Assembly: GCF_015864665.1 (NCBI RefSeq) | Contig: NZ_JADYWU010000001.1 | Location: 1,426,001 to 1,490,000 of the forward strand | Source: Salinibacterium sp. SWN167 | GTDB lineage: Bacteria > Actinomycetota > Actinomycetes > Actinomycetales > Microbacteriaceae | DNA: 64,000 nt | Direction: 5' to 3' | Part shown: positions 44,682 to 53,535 of the stretch, piece by piece | Layout: each line of letters begins with the position of its first letter | Position numbering within the stretch: position 1 is the stretch's first letter | Made by a program: the position numbers and the translations under genes | Notes under the pieces: model-generated | The model's database searches: none | What the model was told of the DNA's origin: nothing | What the model saw: the letters and a program-made list of their open reading frames with translations, nothing else

Positions 44682-45536
44682 CTAGCAGCCGATGCCGGTG
44701 GGGTTGGCGATGCAGTCTTGGTCGACGAGCACTGTGGTGGCGTGCCCGGCGGTCGCTGTGAGGGGCGGCGCGATGATGGTGAGGGTGCCGACGACGTTCT
44801 GCCAGCTGCTGCCGGCGACACGGTATTCGGCGGCGTAGGTGACGGCGAGGGTGATCGTGTAGTTGCCGGGTTCTTCGTAGACGTGGCTGGCGGGCGTGGG
44901 ATCGAACTCGGTGATCCGGTATTTGTCCCAGGTTTTGCCGGGGTTGCTCGTGGTGGCGGTGCTGCCGTCGCCGTAGTCCCAGTTGTAGGCGATGGGGGTG
45001 AATCTGACTTGCGCGGTGCCACCGAAAAGGGTGCCGTCGACAACATGGGCGGATGTCGTGGCGTAGAAGTTGGTGTCGAGGCCGACGATCATCCACTGGT
45101 TGGGTTGCATCCCTGCGGCGGGGGCTTGTGGGCGAAAGCTGGCGATGTCCGAGATCGTGATGGGGCCGGTCTCGCCGTCGGCGTCCTCGGCCGGCGGAGT
45201 CCACGGCACGCATTCGATGCGCTGGAGGTCGCACCACGCTTCCTCGACGCTGTCGAGCTCATCGTCGACGGGAATGTAGGCGACGCCGTCAGCGTCGTAG
45301 TCGGAGTCGTGGTTTCCGCCGCCAGAACCTGGCAGAACAGCGGAGCCTTCAATCTCTACAGCGCCTGTGTCGGACTCCGCCGTGGCACATTGGCCGGCGA
45401 CATTCGCCTCGAAACTACAAGCCATAGCGGGCAGCGAACTCGCTACGCTGCCTATCAGCAAGCAACCGCCGAGCAAGGTGCCGCCAATTACTAGCAATAG
45501 CGCCCTGCGCGGGTTCAACATGCGTCGGTGCTCCAT
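44682..45536 (-). CDS. Exported protein with PKD-like domain
   Basis: Protein of 284 residues with a signal peptide or anchor (about residues 12-38) and an extracellular part. The segment WDYGDGSTATT ... SHVYEEPGNYTITL matches the PKD-like beta-sandwich pattern. Cysteines at 25, 40 and 50 and near 122, 128, 276 and 284 may form disulfides. It overlaps the preceding lipoprotein gene by 22 bp, so the two are co-expressed; together they look like an envelope pair. Function unknown. Confidence 0.75.
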   Translation of the reverse strand: MEHRRMLNPRRALLLVIGGTLLGGCLLIGSVASSLPAMACSFEANVAGQCATAESDTGAVEIEGSAVLPGSGGGNHDSDYDADGVAYIPVDDELDSVEEAWCDLQRIECVPWTPPAEDADGETGPITISDIASFRPQAPAAGMQPNQWMIVGLDTNFYATTSAHVVDGTLFGGTAQVRFTPIAYNWDYGDGSTATTSNPGKTWDKYRITEFDPTPASHVYEEPGNYTITLAVTYAAEYRVAGSSWQNVVGTLTIIAPPLTATAGHATTVLVDQDCIANPTGIGC

Positions 45537-46066
45537 ATGTCGCGAGCCGAGACGAGTAGCGTGTTCGAGTCGGGGCTGAGGTCGAAGACGACTTGCATTG
45601 TCATCGCCGACACCGGGGCTTTCGGCCCAATTTTTTCGCCTTCACGGTAAATCGACAACTTTGATAAGTCGTCGCAGAGGTACACCGCGATCACCTCATT
45701 TGGAGAAGAATCGCGCGAATAGCGCTGGAGAACGACTTGATTAAAGGATTCGTCGCCCACTAGGTAGCGACCATCGGCCACCCGCTCCTCAAACTCCTCA
45801 AGCAATTCAACCAAGTGCTCTCCGCTAGCAACGCTGGACAAAGCAGTCGGGTCAGTTACGCCTTCTCGATATGTTTCGAGCGTCACCCGCGTATATTCCG
45901 CATAGGCCTCTTCAGCCGCAGCCAGCGCTTCTTCGTCGGTCGCATAGGGCGCAACAAAGGTGGTGGTCGGCTCGGCTGGGGTGGGGGACTCAGAAGGCAC
46001 GCATCCGCTCAACGTTGCGAGGAGGAGCGTGCCTATCGAGAGTCGGACGAGGTTCGGTAGCCGCAT
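45515..46066 (-). CDS. Lipoprotein, function unknown
   Basis: Protein of 183 residues with lipobox LSGC (Cys22), so anchored on the outer face of the membrane. After a Pro/Thr-rich linker come helices with EEALAAAEEAYAEYTRVT and then a beta-rich C-terminal half (NEVIAVYLCDDLSKLSIYREG). This pattern is common in small actinobacterial lipoproteins encoded next to PKD-type exported proteins (recalled). The end overlaps the next gene by 22 bp. Confidence 0.75.
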   Translation of the reverse strand: MRLPNLVRLSIGTLLLATLSGCVPSESPTPAEPTTTFVAPYATDEEALAAAEEAYAEYTRVTLETYREGVTDPTALSSVASGEHLVELLEEFEERVADGRYLVGDESFNQVVLQRYSRDSSPNEVIAVYLCDDLSKLSIYREGEKIGPKAPVSAMTMQVVFDLSPDSNTLLVSARDIWSTDAC

Positions 46067-46127
46067 ACAACGACGCTAAGCATTCAGCGCGAAGTGAGCG
46101 CTCAACTGTCCACAACAGCAGTCGAGG

Positions 46128-46358
46128 CTAGGAGGCAGCTTCTTCTACGGAAACGCTGCCGTTCGCACTCTGGCGCACGATGGTGCCGTCGTCGAGTTCG
46201 GCGACGGGACGCGATTCGAGCCACGTGAGGGTCCATCGCCACGCGCTCGTATCGAGGTGGGCGACATCCGCTTCAACGCCGGCGATCGCTTCGCGCATTT
46301 CTGCGGAAAGACGATCGGGCACAGCATCGCCGACCGACCATCGTGTGCCGAGCTGCAC
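46128..46358 (-). CDS. Small conserved-looking protein of unknown function
   Basis: Protein of 76 residues beginning VQLGTRWSVGDAVPDRLSAEM and containing two tryptophan-bearing helices (AWRWTLTWLESRPVAELDDG). The GTG start at 46358 shares a base with the acetyltransferase stop (TAGTG) and has AAAGAG upstream, so it is translationally coupled to that gene. An alternative GTG at 46385 would add nine residues read from within the acetyltransferase gene. No family recognised. Confidence 0.65.
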   Translation of the reverse strand: MQLGTRWSVGDAVPDRLSAEMREAIAGVEADVAHLDTSAWRWTLTWLESRPVAELDDGTIVRQSANGSVSVEEAAS

Positions 46359-46837
46359 TACACGCTCTTTTCGTACAAGATCCACGACGTGCGGTCCGCG
46401 ACCTTGTCGTAGAGGCGCTTGGCGCTGTCGTTCTCCTTGTTGGTGATCCAGCGGAGCTTTCCGCCACCATCTTCTGCGGCACGCGCAGCGATGTCGTCAA
46501 TGATCGTTCCGGCAACTCCGGCACCACGGTGCTCAGGGTCGACGTAAAGGTCATCCATAAACCAGCCCCACGAAGCAGTGAAGGTGTCGGGCAGACGACG
46601 GTAGAGACCAAAGGCACACACAATTCCGGGATCGGGAGCGCCCTCAGGAGCTACAGCGACGACCGCATTGAGCTGTGCTGAGTCATCCATGAGCCATTCC
46701 CAGACGCCCTGAACGATGGCATCGGTGAACTCGGTTTCGTAGAACACTCCGTAGTTGACGAAGTGGTCTTTCCACACTTCGAAATCGGTTTCTTGAATAT
46801 CGCGAACGGTGTACGAAGGCTTCTCTGAGTTCGTCAT
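46358..46837 (-). CDS. GNAT-family N-acetyltransferase
   Basis: Acetyltransferase of 159 residues. The acetyl-CoA pyrophosphate-binding motif is DPEHRGAGVAGTIIDDIAARA, and the C-terminal strands read LRWITNKENDSAKRLYDKVA, as in the wider GNAT family. Substrate cannot be told: small amines, amino acids or protein N-termini are all possible. It is divergently placed relative to nothing; it lies downstream of valS with a 64-bp gap and may be read from the valS transcript. Confidence 0.88.
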   Translation of the reverse strand: MTNSEKPSYTVRDIQETDFEVWKDHFVNYGVFYETEFTDAIVQGVWEWLMDDSAQLNAVVAVAPEGAPDPGIVCAFGLYRRLPDTFTASWGWFMDDLYVDPEHRGAGVAGTIIDDIAARAAEDGGGKLRWITNKENDSAKRLYDKVADRTSWILYEKSV

Positions 46838-46901
46838 TTACTCAACAATACGCGGTTTTGGGGTTCGACGCCGAACTCAACGCCGAACCCTCGGTAGACC
46901 T

Positions 46902-49499
46902 TTAGACCGAAGCTTCGGGTGTCGCTTCAACCAAAACGATGTCGCGAACCTCAATCTCTTCCGCTTCAACAATCGTGAGGTCATGGATGCGACCCACAGC
47001 CTTCAAATCGTCGATGGCCGCAGCGATCAGGGCTGGTCCCGCGAGGGTAGCCGAGGTCACTTCGGTCTTCTGCGAAGCCTTCGCGTCTGTTTTAGCGCGT
47101 CGGATGCTGATGAGCGCTTGGCTAACCGCGTGGAACAGTCCGCTCGGCTCTGCCGTAACACCGAGTTCGTCGGCGGTAGGCCACGAAGCGGAATGCACTG
47201 AGGTGTCGTGCGTCCAGCGCCAGACCTCTTCCGTAGCGAACGGAAGGTACGGCGCGAACAAGCGCAAGAAAACATCGATCGCGGTGTGCAGGGCACGGTT
47301 AGCGCTGGCCTGAGCTTCGGGAGTTCCCGCCCCATAAGCGCGTTCTTTCACGAGCTCGAGGTAGTCATCGCAGAAGGTCCAGAAGAACTTCTCCGTGACT
47401 TCAAGTGCTTTGGCGTGATCGAAATTATCCAGAGCAGTGGTGGCCTGGTCAACGACCGACGCGAGTTCGGCGAGCATTTCGAGATCCAGAGCCTCGGTAA
47501 CAACTGCATCCGACGCGGTCGCCGATGCTGCAGGCGCCGGGAACGAGTAAACGAACTTCGACGCGTTCAAGACCTTGATCGCGAGTCGGCGACCGATCTT
47601 GATCTGCTTCGGGTTCTGCGGGTCAAAGGCCGCGTCAGTACCGAGGCGACTGGATGCTGCCCAGTAGCGCACCGCATCCGAACCGTGGTCATCGAGCATG
47701 CCCTTGGGCGTCACAACGTTGCCCTTGGACTTCGACATCTTCTTGCGGTCGGGGTCAACGATGAAGCCAGAGATGCCGGCGTTGCGCCACGGCACAGTGC
47801 CGTGCTCGAGTTCAGAACGCAGCGCGGTCGAGAACAACCACGTGCGAATGATGTCTTGGCCTTGGCTGCGCAGCGAGTAGGGGAATACGAGGTTGAAGAG
47901 CTCGGGGTCGGTCTCCCAACCACCAGCAATCTGCGGGGTCAGGGATGACGTTGCCCACGTATCCATGATGTCGAGTTCGCCCTCGAAGCCACCGGGAACA
48001 CCACGCTGGTCTTCCGTGTAGCCGGGAGCGGTGTCGGAGGACGGGTCGATCGGCAGCGAAGCCTCGCTGGGAACGATCGGGGCACCCTTTTCACCATCAG
48101 CGTCGAGCTCGTACCAGACGGGGATCGGCACACCGAAGAAGCGCTGGCGCGAAATGAGCCAGTCGCCCGTGAGGCCGCCAACCCAGTTGTCGTAGCGAAC
48201 CCGCATGTGGTCGGGGACGAAATTGATCTGCTCGCCCGCCTCAAGTAGGCGGTTACGCAGCTTCTCGTCGCGCGCACCATTGGTGATGTACCACTGGCGC
48301 GTCGAAATAATCTCGAGAGGCTTGTCGCCCTTTTCGAAGAACTTCACCTGGTGCTGAATCGGCTTGGCATCGCCGATCATTTCGCCCGACTCCTTGAGCA
48401 GAGCAACCATGGCAGCCTTCGCGCTGAAGACCGTCTTGCCCGCGAGCTCGGCGTAGGCAGCCTGAGCGGCGTCGCCCACAATGACATCGGGAGCGTCGGC
48501 AATGATGCGACCGTCGGCACCGATGATGGTGCGGTTCGGAAGATCGAGTTCACGCCACCACACAACGTCGGTGACGTCACCGAACGTACAAATCATCGCG
48601 ATGCCCGAACCCTTGTCTTGCTGAGCAAGGTGGTGGGCCAGAATCGGAACCTCAACACCGAAGATTGGCGTCGTGACCATCGTGCCGAAGAGGTGCTTGT
48701 AGCGCTCGTCATCGGGGTGAGCCACGAGAGCGACACAGGCCGGCAGAAGCTCGGGGCGGGTCGTCTCGATGTGGATGTCGTCGCCATCCGCCTGGTGGAA
48801 AGCAAGACGGTGGTAGGCGGCAGGCTGCTCTTTGTCTTCGAGCTCAGCCTGAGCAACAGCGGTGCGGAACGTGACATCCCACAGCGTCGGAGCGAACGCC
48901 TGGTAGGCCTCGCCGCGGTCAAGGTTGCGCAAGAATGCACGCTGAGCGGCACGCTGAGCGTCATCACCAATGGTGCGGTAGGTGAGGTTCCAGTCAACGC
49001 TCAGACCAAGCTGGCGCCAGAGGTCTTCGAACTGCTTTTCGTCTTCGGCGGTCAGCGTCTCGCACAGTTGAACGAAGTTGCGACGAGAAATCGGCAACTG
49101 CGCGGCAGCCTTCGTCGACTTGCCTTCGCCGCCTTGCTGAGGAGGCTCGAAGCCTTCGTCATAGGGGAGCGTGGGGTCGCAGCGCACACCGTAGTAGTTC
49201 TGAACCCGACGCTCGGTGGGCAGACCATTGTCATCCCACCCCATCGGATAGAAGATCTCTTTGCCGCGCATGCGCTGGAAGCGAGTAACCAGATCCATGT
49301 GGGTGTAGCTGAAGACGTGGCCAATGTGCAGGCTGCCGGATGCCGTTGGCGGGGGAGTGTCGACCGAGAATACGCAGTCAGACCCCTCAGCAAGCGCCTT
49401 CTGGCGATCGAACCGGTAGGTGCCCTCGTTCTCCCACACGGGAGCCCACTTGTCTTCGAGGCCTTCTAGGGCAGGTTTTTCGGGAACGCTCGACGACAT
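46902..49499 (-). CDS. valS: Valyl-tRNA synthetase (archaeal-like type)
   Basis: Class Ia aminoacyl-tRNA synthetase of 865 residues. The HIGH motif is at residues 58-61 in SGSLHIGHVFSYTH, and KMSKSKGN lies near residue 585. The surrounding sequence (SGSLHIGHVFSYTHMD) and the lack of a long C-terminal coiled coil match the archaeal-like ValRS form rather than the standard bacterial one (recalled). Start ATG 49499 gives MSSSVPEKPALEGLE; a 12-codon longer frame has no ribosome site. A short hairpin (GGCACC/GGTGCC, 49523-49547) lies in the leader. Confidence 0.95.
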   Translation of the reverse strand: MSSSVPEKPALEGLEDKWAPVWENEGTYRFDRQKALAEGSDCVFSVDTPPPTASGSLHIGHVFSYTHMDLVTRFQRMRGKEIFYPMGWDDNGLPTERRVQNYYGVRCDPTLPYDEGFEPPQQGGEGKSTKAAAQLPISRRNFVQLCETLTAEDEKQFEDLWRQLGLSVDWNLTYRTIGDDAQRAAQRAFLRNLDRGEAYQAFAPTLWDVTFRTAVAQAELEDKEQPAAYHRLAFHQADGDDIHIETTRPELLPACVALVAHPDDERYKHLFGTMVTTPIFGVEVPILAHHLAQQDKGSGIAMICTFGDVTDVVWWRELDLPNRTIIGADGRIIADAPDVIVGDAAQAAYAELAGKTVFSAKAAMVALLKESGEMIGDAKPIQHQVKFFEKGDKPLEIISTRQWYITNGARDEKLRNRLLEAGEQINFVPDHMRVRYDNWVGGLTGDWLISRQRFFGVPIPVWYELDADGEKGAPIVPSEASLPIDPSSDTAPGYTEDQRGVPGGFEGELDIMDTWATSSLTPQIAGGWETDPELFNLVFPYSLRSQGQDIIRTWLFSTALRSELEHGTVPWRNAGISGFIVDPDRKKMSKSKGNVVTPKGMLDDHGSDAVRYWAASSRLGTDAAFDPQNPKQIKIGRRLAIKVLNASKFVYSFPAPAASATASDAVVTEALDLEMLAELASVVDQATTALDNFDHAKALEVTEKFFWTFCDDYLELVKERAYGAGTPEAQASANRALHTAIDVFLRLFAPYLPFATEEVWRWTHDTSVHSASWPTADELGVTAEPSGLFHAVSQALISIRRAKTDAKASQKTEVTSATLAGPALIAAAIDDLKAVGRIHDLTIVEAEEIEVRDIVLVEATPEASV

Positions 49500-49613
49500 A
49501 ATTACTCCGGTTCGATATGTGCGGCACCGAGTCAAAGAAGAGGTGCCTGAGTGTGAGGTGTAGTACCAATCGTAACGGACAGCGTCGCATGAGGTCGCGC
49601 CGCGCGAGGACGT

Positions 49614-50264
49614 CTAGTTCTTTGTCACCGTGACTGTTTTGTGGGTGAGGTTTCCCGCACCATCCTCTAGCGTCACCGTATAAATCTCGGTCTCGTTGCT
49701 GCACTGGTAATCAAAGGTATACGTCGCGGTGGTGGGAACTTCTTCATACGGCTCCTCCTTCGCGTTGGTGGTGCGCACCCCAAACCACGCCATGGTCGCG
49801 TTGGCGCTACTCCACGCGAAAGTGAGCTGACTTGTTGGGTTCGCGTCGGTGCAGTTTGCACTGGTAGGCGCGCTGAAGGTGGCGAAGGACGGACTCGCGG
49901 TTGCGGGCGGCGGAGCAGTCGTCGGCTCAGCACTCGGCTCGGCTTCCTCCACGGCAGAAGCGCTGGGCGTGGGAGTCTCGCTCGGTGTGGCCGAAGGGCT
50001 TTCCGTTGGCACCGGCGTGATGTCGCCACCAGACCCGCGAGAGAACAGCAACGTCAGCATGATGACGACCGCGATCAGCAGCACCCCACCAATGATCGAC
50101 AGGATAATGAGGAGCTTGCGAGACTTGGGCTGCGGAGATGTCGGAGGATCGATCGGTGGCTCCCCGCCACTAGGAGGTGGGGCTGCTCCCGCCGGCTCAA
50201 ACCGCACCGTGGGCGCGTCACCATTTTGAGCATCGAAACGTTTGGTGGGTTGATCGTCACTCAT
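49614..50264 (-). CDS. Membrane-anchored protein with extracellular Ig-like domain
   Basis: Protein of 216 residues: a cytoplasmic N-terminus with two Thr-Lys/Val-Arg-Phe motifs (PTKRFD, PTVRFE), one membrane helix (about 50-72), a Ser/Thr/Pro-rich linker (about 80-125), and a C-terminal domain with two Cys and a beta-sandwich pattern (TATYTFDYQCSNETEIYTV, then TVTLEDGAGN). The motifs at the N-terminus could be kinase targets (inference). Function unknown. It lies 100 bp after the TetR gene. Confidence 0.75.
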   Translation of the reverse strand: MSDDQPTKRFDAQNGDAPTVRFEPAGAAPPPSGGEPPIDPPTSPQPKSRKLLIILSIIGGVLLIAVVIMLTLLFSRGSGGDITPVPTESPSATPSETPTPSASAVEEAEPSAEPTTAPPPATASPSFATFSAPTSANCTDANPTSQLTFAWSSANATMAWFGVRTTNAKEEPYEEVPTTATYTFDYQCSNETEIYTVTLEDGAGNLTHKTVTVTKN

Positions 50265-50364
50265 GGCTTAGCTCCAGGATGGGGGATCATGCAAGCAGTC
50301 CAGCGTGGCTGAAGCCTAACCCCACGCCTCGCTCCTGTCGAGAGGATCTCAGCAATCGCGCAGC

Positions 50365-50979
50365 TCAGCGATCGTGTGGTGAGAAAGGCACGAGCGCGGT
50401 GTCGAACGCGCGGTCCACGAAGGGGGCGAGTCGTCCGCGCTGCGGGCCAGCGTTGGCCCACTCTTGGGCAGCCGAGACGACACACGCGATGAGAGCGTAG
50501 GCCTGCGTGCGCGCGGTCGCCGCACCCACCCCGTGGCGCTCGAGGAAGCCACTCAGTAGGCGAGCCTGAGTCGCAAAGCGGCTCATTGCAGACGCCTGCA
50601 GTTCCGTCGCGCTACCGATCAGGTCGTACTGGGTGAGCACAAAAGGCACGTGGCGCGATTCCAGCTCGGCCAGCGAACGCAACATCGCCTGACGGATAGC
50701 GAGCGGGGCGGATGACGCGTCGCCGGCGTCGGTCGGCTGATCAGCCAGCGCCGCCCTCAGTCGCTCGGTCGCGGCATCCAGCTCAACCCAAAATACTTCG
50801 CCTTTAGCGTCGAAATAGTTGAAGAACGTGTTGCGGCTCACCCCGGCGCGGGTAGCAATCTGATCGACGGTGGTGCCGGTGTAGCCGTTCTCGAGAAACA
50901 ACTCGAAGGCAGCCTCTTGCAGGAGTTCGCGGGATGCGGCGGGCGGGCGGCCACGGGTGGGAGTGCGGGGAGGCGTCAC
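50365..50979 (-). CDS. TetR-family transcriptional regulator
   Basis: Regulator of 204 residues. The N-terminal helix-turn-helix is TTVDQIATRAGVSRNTFFNYFDAKGEVFW, seen by its core AGVSRNTFFNYFD. The C-terminal ligand domain is helical and unassigned. GTG start follows GAGAGGA and lies 4 bp after the ATPase stop, so the regulator is the last gene of the peptide ABC operon and probably controls it through the palindrome at 56233-56258 (inference). Confidence 0.92.
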   Translation of the reverse strand: MTPPRTPTRGRPPAASRELLQEAAFELFLENGYTGTTVDQIATRAGVSRNTFFNYFDAKGEVFWVELDAATERLRAALADQPTDAGDASSAPLAIRQAMLRSLAELESRHVPFVLTQYDLIGSATELQASAMSRFATQARLLSGFLERHGVGAATARTQAYALIACVVSAAQEWANAGPQRGRLAPFVDRAFDTALVPFSPHDR

Positions 50980-50983
50980 CGCA

Positions 50984-52657
50984 TCATCCTCTCACTCGCG
51001 GGAGGGCCGCAATCAACGACCGGGTATACGGATGCTGTGGTGCGAAAAAGATTTCATCCGTCGGGCCCGTCTCCACAATGCGGCCCTCGTTGATGACGGC
51101 GACGCGGTCACTCATGTGGCGAATCACGCCGAGATCGTGAGAGATGAAGAGGTAGCTAAGGTGCAGGTGGCGCTGCAGCTCGTCGAGCAGATTCAGCACG
51201 CGGGCCTGAGTGGAAACATCCAGTGACGACACTGGCTCGTCGCAGAGGATCGTCTGCGGCCCCGGCGCGAGCGCGCGAGCAATTGCTACCCGCTGGCGCT
51301 GGCCACCCGACAAGAGCAGCGGGCGACGGTTCTTCACCGCGCGAGGCAGCCCGACAGCATCGAGCAATTCGTCTGGAGTCGTCAGCGATTGGTGGTTTGC
51401 GGATGCTCCAGCGCTCAACGCATCGGTGAGAATGTGCTCGACGCTCAAGCGAGGATCGAACGAGCTCAAGGCATCCTGATAGATGGCACCCAGCGTTGGA
51501 CGCAGCGGGCGGCGCTCGCGGGAACTCAGCGACCCCCACTCGTGGCCCGCGAGCAGCACTTCGCCGCTGTCGGCCGTCTCCAGTCCAAGGGCGATGCGCG
51601 CGATGGTGGTTTTGCCGGAGCCAGACTGACCGACAAGGCCCAGAGTGGTGCCGGAAGTGAGCGTGAGAGAAACGTTGTCGAGCGCCTGAATTGCCGCCCC
51701 GTGCGGGGTGGGATAGTGGCGAGATACCCCGCGCAGTTCGAGCGCGGGTAGCGGTGAACCAGCAGCGGTAGCCGTGGCAGCAGCCGCCGTGGTAGCAGCC
51801 CCGGCGCTCGCGGAAGTGTCGGGGAGTGTGACGGCCTCGGCATCCGACGGCAACGCCAGCAGCGTTCCCCGCGGCACGTCAACCGGAATCGCCGCCAACA
51901 GCTGCTGGGTTGCCGCCGTTGTGGGCGCTCGCAGCAACGCCTTCGTTGCGCCGGTCTCGACGATGCGGCCGGCGCTCATCACGGCCACGCGGTCGGCAAT
52001 GCGCGAGACAACAGCGAGGTCGTGGGTGATGAGGATCATGGCGGTGCCGCTATTGCGCAGCGATGACAGCAGCTCGAGCACGCGCGCCTGCACCGTGACA
52101 TCGAGAGCGGTCGTGGGCTCGTCGGCGATGATGAGGGCAGGGCCAGCGGCAATTCCGGCGGCGATGAGCGCGCGCTGGCGCAGTCCGCCCGAGAGCTCGC
52201 CGGAGCGCTGGCGGGCTCGCAGCGCAGGATCGGGAATGCCCACGGCATCCAGCAGTTCGAGCACCCGCGCCTGACGCTCACGCTGGCTGAGGGTGGTGTG
52301 CAGCCGCAGCACATCATCGATTTCACGGCCGACCGGGCGCAGAGGGTCGAGCGACACGAGCGCATCCTGCAGCACCAGCCCAATGGATGCTCCGCGAATC
52401 GTTCGCCACCGTCGAGCACCGGGTGCCGGAAGGCTTTCTCCCGCCAGACTCAACTCGCTGAAGCTCACGTGGGCTCCGGCGGGCGCAAGCCCGAGCAGGG
52501 AACGAGCCGTAACGCTCTTGCCCGAGCCCGACTCTCCGACGATGGCGAGGCATTCGCCGGCGGCTACCTCGAAGCTCACGCTATCAACGGCCGGGCGGGC
52601 GGTGCGGTCGAAGTGCACGCTGAGGTTGCTCACACGCAGGAGCGGGGTGGCGGTCAT
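50984..52657 (-). CDS. Oligopeptide-type ABC transporter, fused double ATP-binding subunit (DppD-DppF)
   Basis: Two ABC ATPase domains in one chain of 557 residues. Domain 1 has Walker A GESGSGKS (about 41-48) and a signature LSGGLRQRALIA; domain 2 has GQSGSGKTT and LSGGQRQRVAIARAL. In most peptide importers these are two proteins. Start ATG 52657 overlaps the DppC-type gene by 4 bp (ATGA); a longer frame to 52936 is a shadow. It powers the permease pair encoded just upstream. Confidence 0.95.
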   Translation of the reverse strand: MTATPLLRVSNLSVHFDRTARPAVDSVSFEVAAGECLAIVGESGSGKSVTARSLLGLAPAGAHVSFSELSLAGESLPAPGARRWRTIRGASIGLVLQDALVSLDPLRPVGREIDDVLRLHTTLSQRERQARVLELLDAVGIPDPALRARQRSGELSGGLRQRALIAAGIAAGPALIIADEPTTALDVTVQARVLELLSSLRNSGTAMILITHDLAVVSRIADRVAVMSAGRIVETGATKALLRAPTTAATQQLLAAIPVDVPRGTLLALPSDAEAVTLPDTSASAGAATTAAAATATAAGSPLPALELRGVSRHYPTPHGAAIQALDNVSLTLTSGTTLGLVGQSGSGKTTIARIALGLETADSGEVLLAGHEWGSLSSRERRPLRPTLGAIYQDALSSFDPRLSVEHILTDALSAGASANHQSLTTPDELLDAVGLPRAVKNRRPLLLSGGQRQRVAIARALAPGPQTILCDEPVSSLDVSTQARVLNLLDELQRHLHLSYLFISHDLGVIRHMSDRVAVINEGRIVETGPTDEIFFAPQHPYTRSLIAALPRVRG

Positions 52658-53535
52658 CCGCGGGCCTCCTGGCGGGTGCGGGCGTTGAGGGCGCGGCCGA
52701 GCACGGTGAACGATGCGGCGGTCGCGACGATGGCGAGACCGGGGAAGACCGTGAGCCACCAGGCGACATCGATGTAGGTGCGGCCACTCGAGAGCATCGC
52801 GCCCCATTCGGCGGCGGGCGGGGCGACTCCGAGCCCGAGGAAACCGAGCGATGACGCCCACACGATGGCTTGACCAACGCCGAGGGTGCCGAGCACGAAA
52901 ATAGGGGAGAGCGCCCCGGGCAGAATGTGTTGCCACACGATGCGGGCTCGTGAGTGGCCCAGAACTGTCGCGGCCTCCACGTAGCTGGCGCTGCGCACGC
53001 TCCGAAGTTGGCTGCGGATAATGCGGGCGTAGCCGGGCGCGGTCGAGAGCCCAACCGCCACCGTTGAGGTGACAACGCCGGGGCCGGCAATCGCGATGAA
53101 CACGAGCGCGAGCAGCAGGCCGGGAAGAGCGAACATCACCTCAACAATGCGCGTGCTCACGAAGTCGCCAAGCCTGCTGCCGAGGCCGCCGAGCAGCCCC
53201 AGGATGAGCGCGAGGCCGAGCCCGACGACGGTGGCGGCAATTCCGATGAGCAGGGAGTTTCCGGCTCCGAAAACGACACGGGTGTACACATCGCGACCGG
53301 ACTCGTCGGTGCCGAAGAAGTGGGCAGCCGATGGTGATTGGAAGGCCTCGGCAGGGGCCACGGCATCCGGGTCAGCGGTCGTGATGAGCTGCGGCGCGAG
53401 AGCAGCGGTCAGAATAAGCGCAAGTACGGCCAGCGCGATGATGACGCCCGTGTTGCGCAGTAATCCGCGGCGACCCCGGATGCCGAGAGCGCGTCCCGAA
53501 GGCTGCGAGAGACGGCCAGCCAAGATTTCGGTCAT
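52654..53535 (-). CDS. Peptide/nickel-type ABC transporter permease (DppC family)
   Basis: Permease of 293 residues with about six membrane helices. The cytoplasmic loop reads VRSASYVEAATVLGHSRARIVWQHILPG, the DppC/OppC form of the EAA motif, described here by its EAATVLG core. GTDESGRDVYTRVVFGAGNS near residue 75 is also typical. It overlaps both neighbours by 4 bp, indicating tight coupling in a five-gene operon. Confidence 0.95.
   Translation of the reverse strand: MTEILAGRLSQPSGRALGIRGRRGLLRNTGVIIALAVLALILTAALAPQLITTADPDAVAPAEAFQSPSAAHFFGTDESGRDVYTRVVFGAGNSLLIGIAATVVGLGLALILGLLGGLGSRLGDFVSTRIVEVMFALPGLLLALVFIAIAGPGVVTSTVAVGLSTAPGYARIIRSQLRSVRSASYVEAATVLGHSRARIVWQHILPGALSPIFVLGTLGVGQAIVWASSLGFLGLGVAPPAAEWGAMLSSGRTYIDVAWWLTVFPGLAIVATAASFTVLGRALNARTRQEARG

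Noticed and set aside
48351-49469. 372-residue plus-strand open frame
   Set aside because: Antisense to valS and without support of its own.
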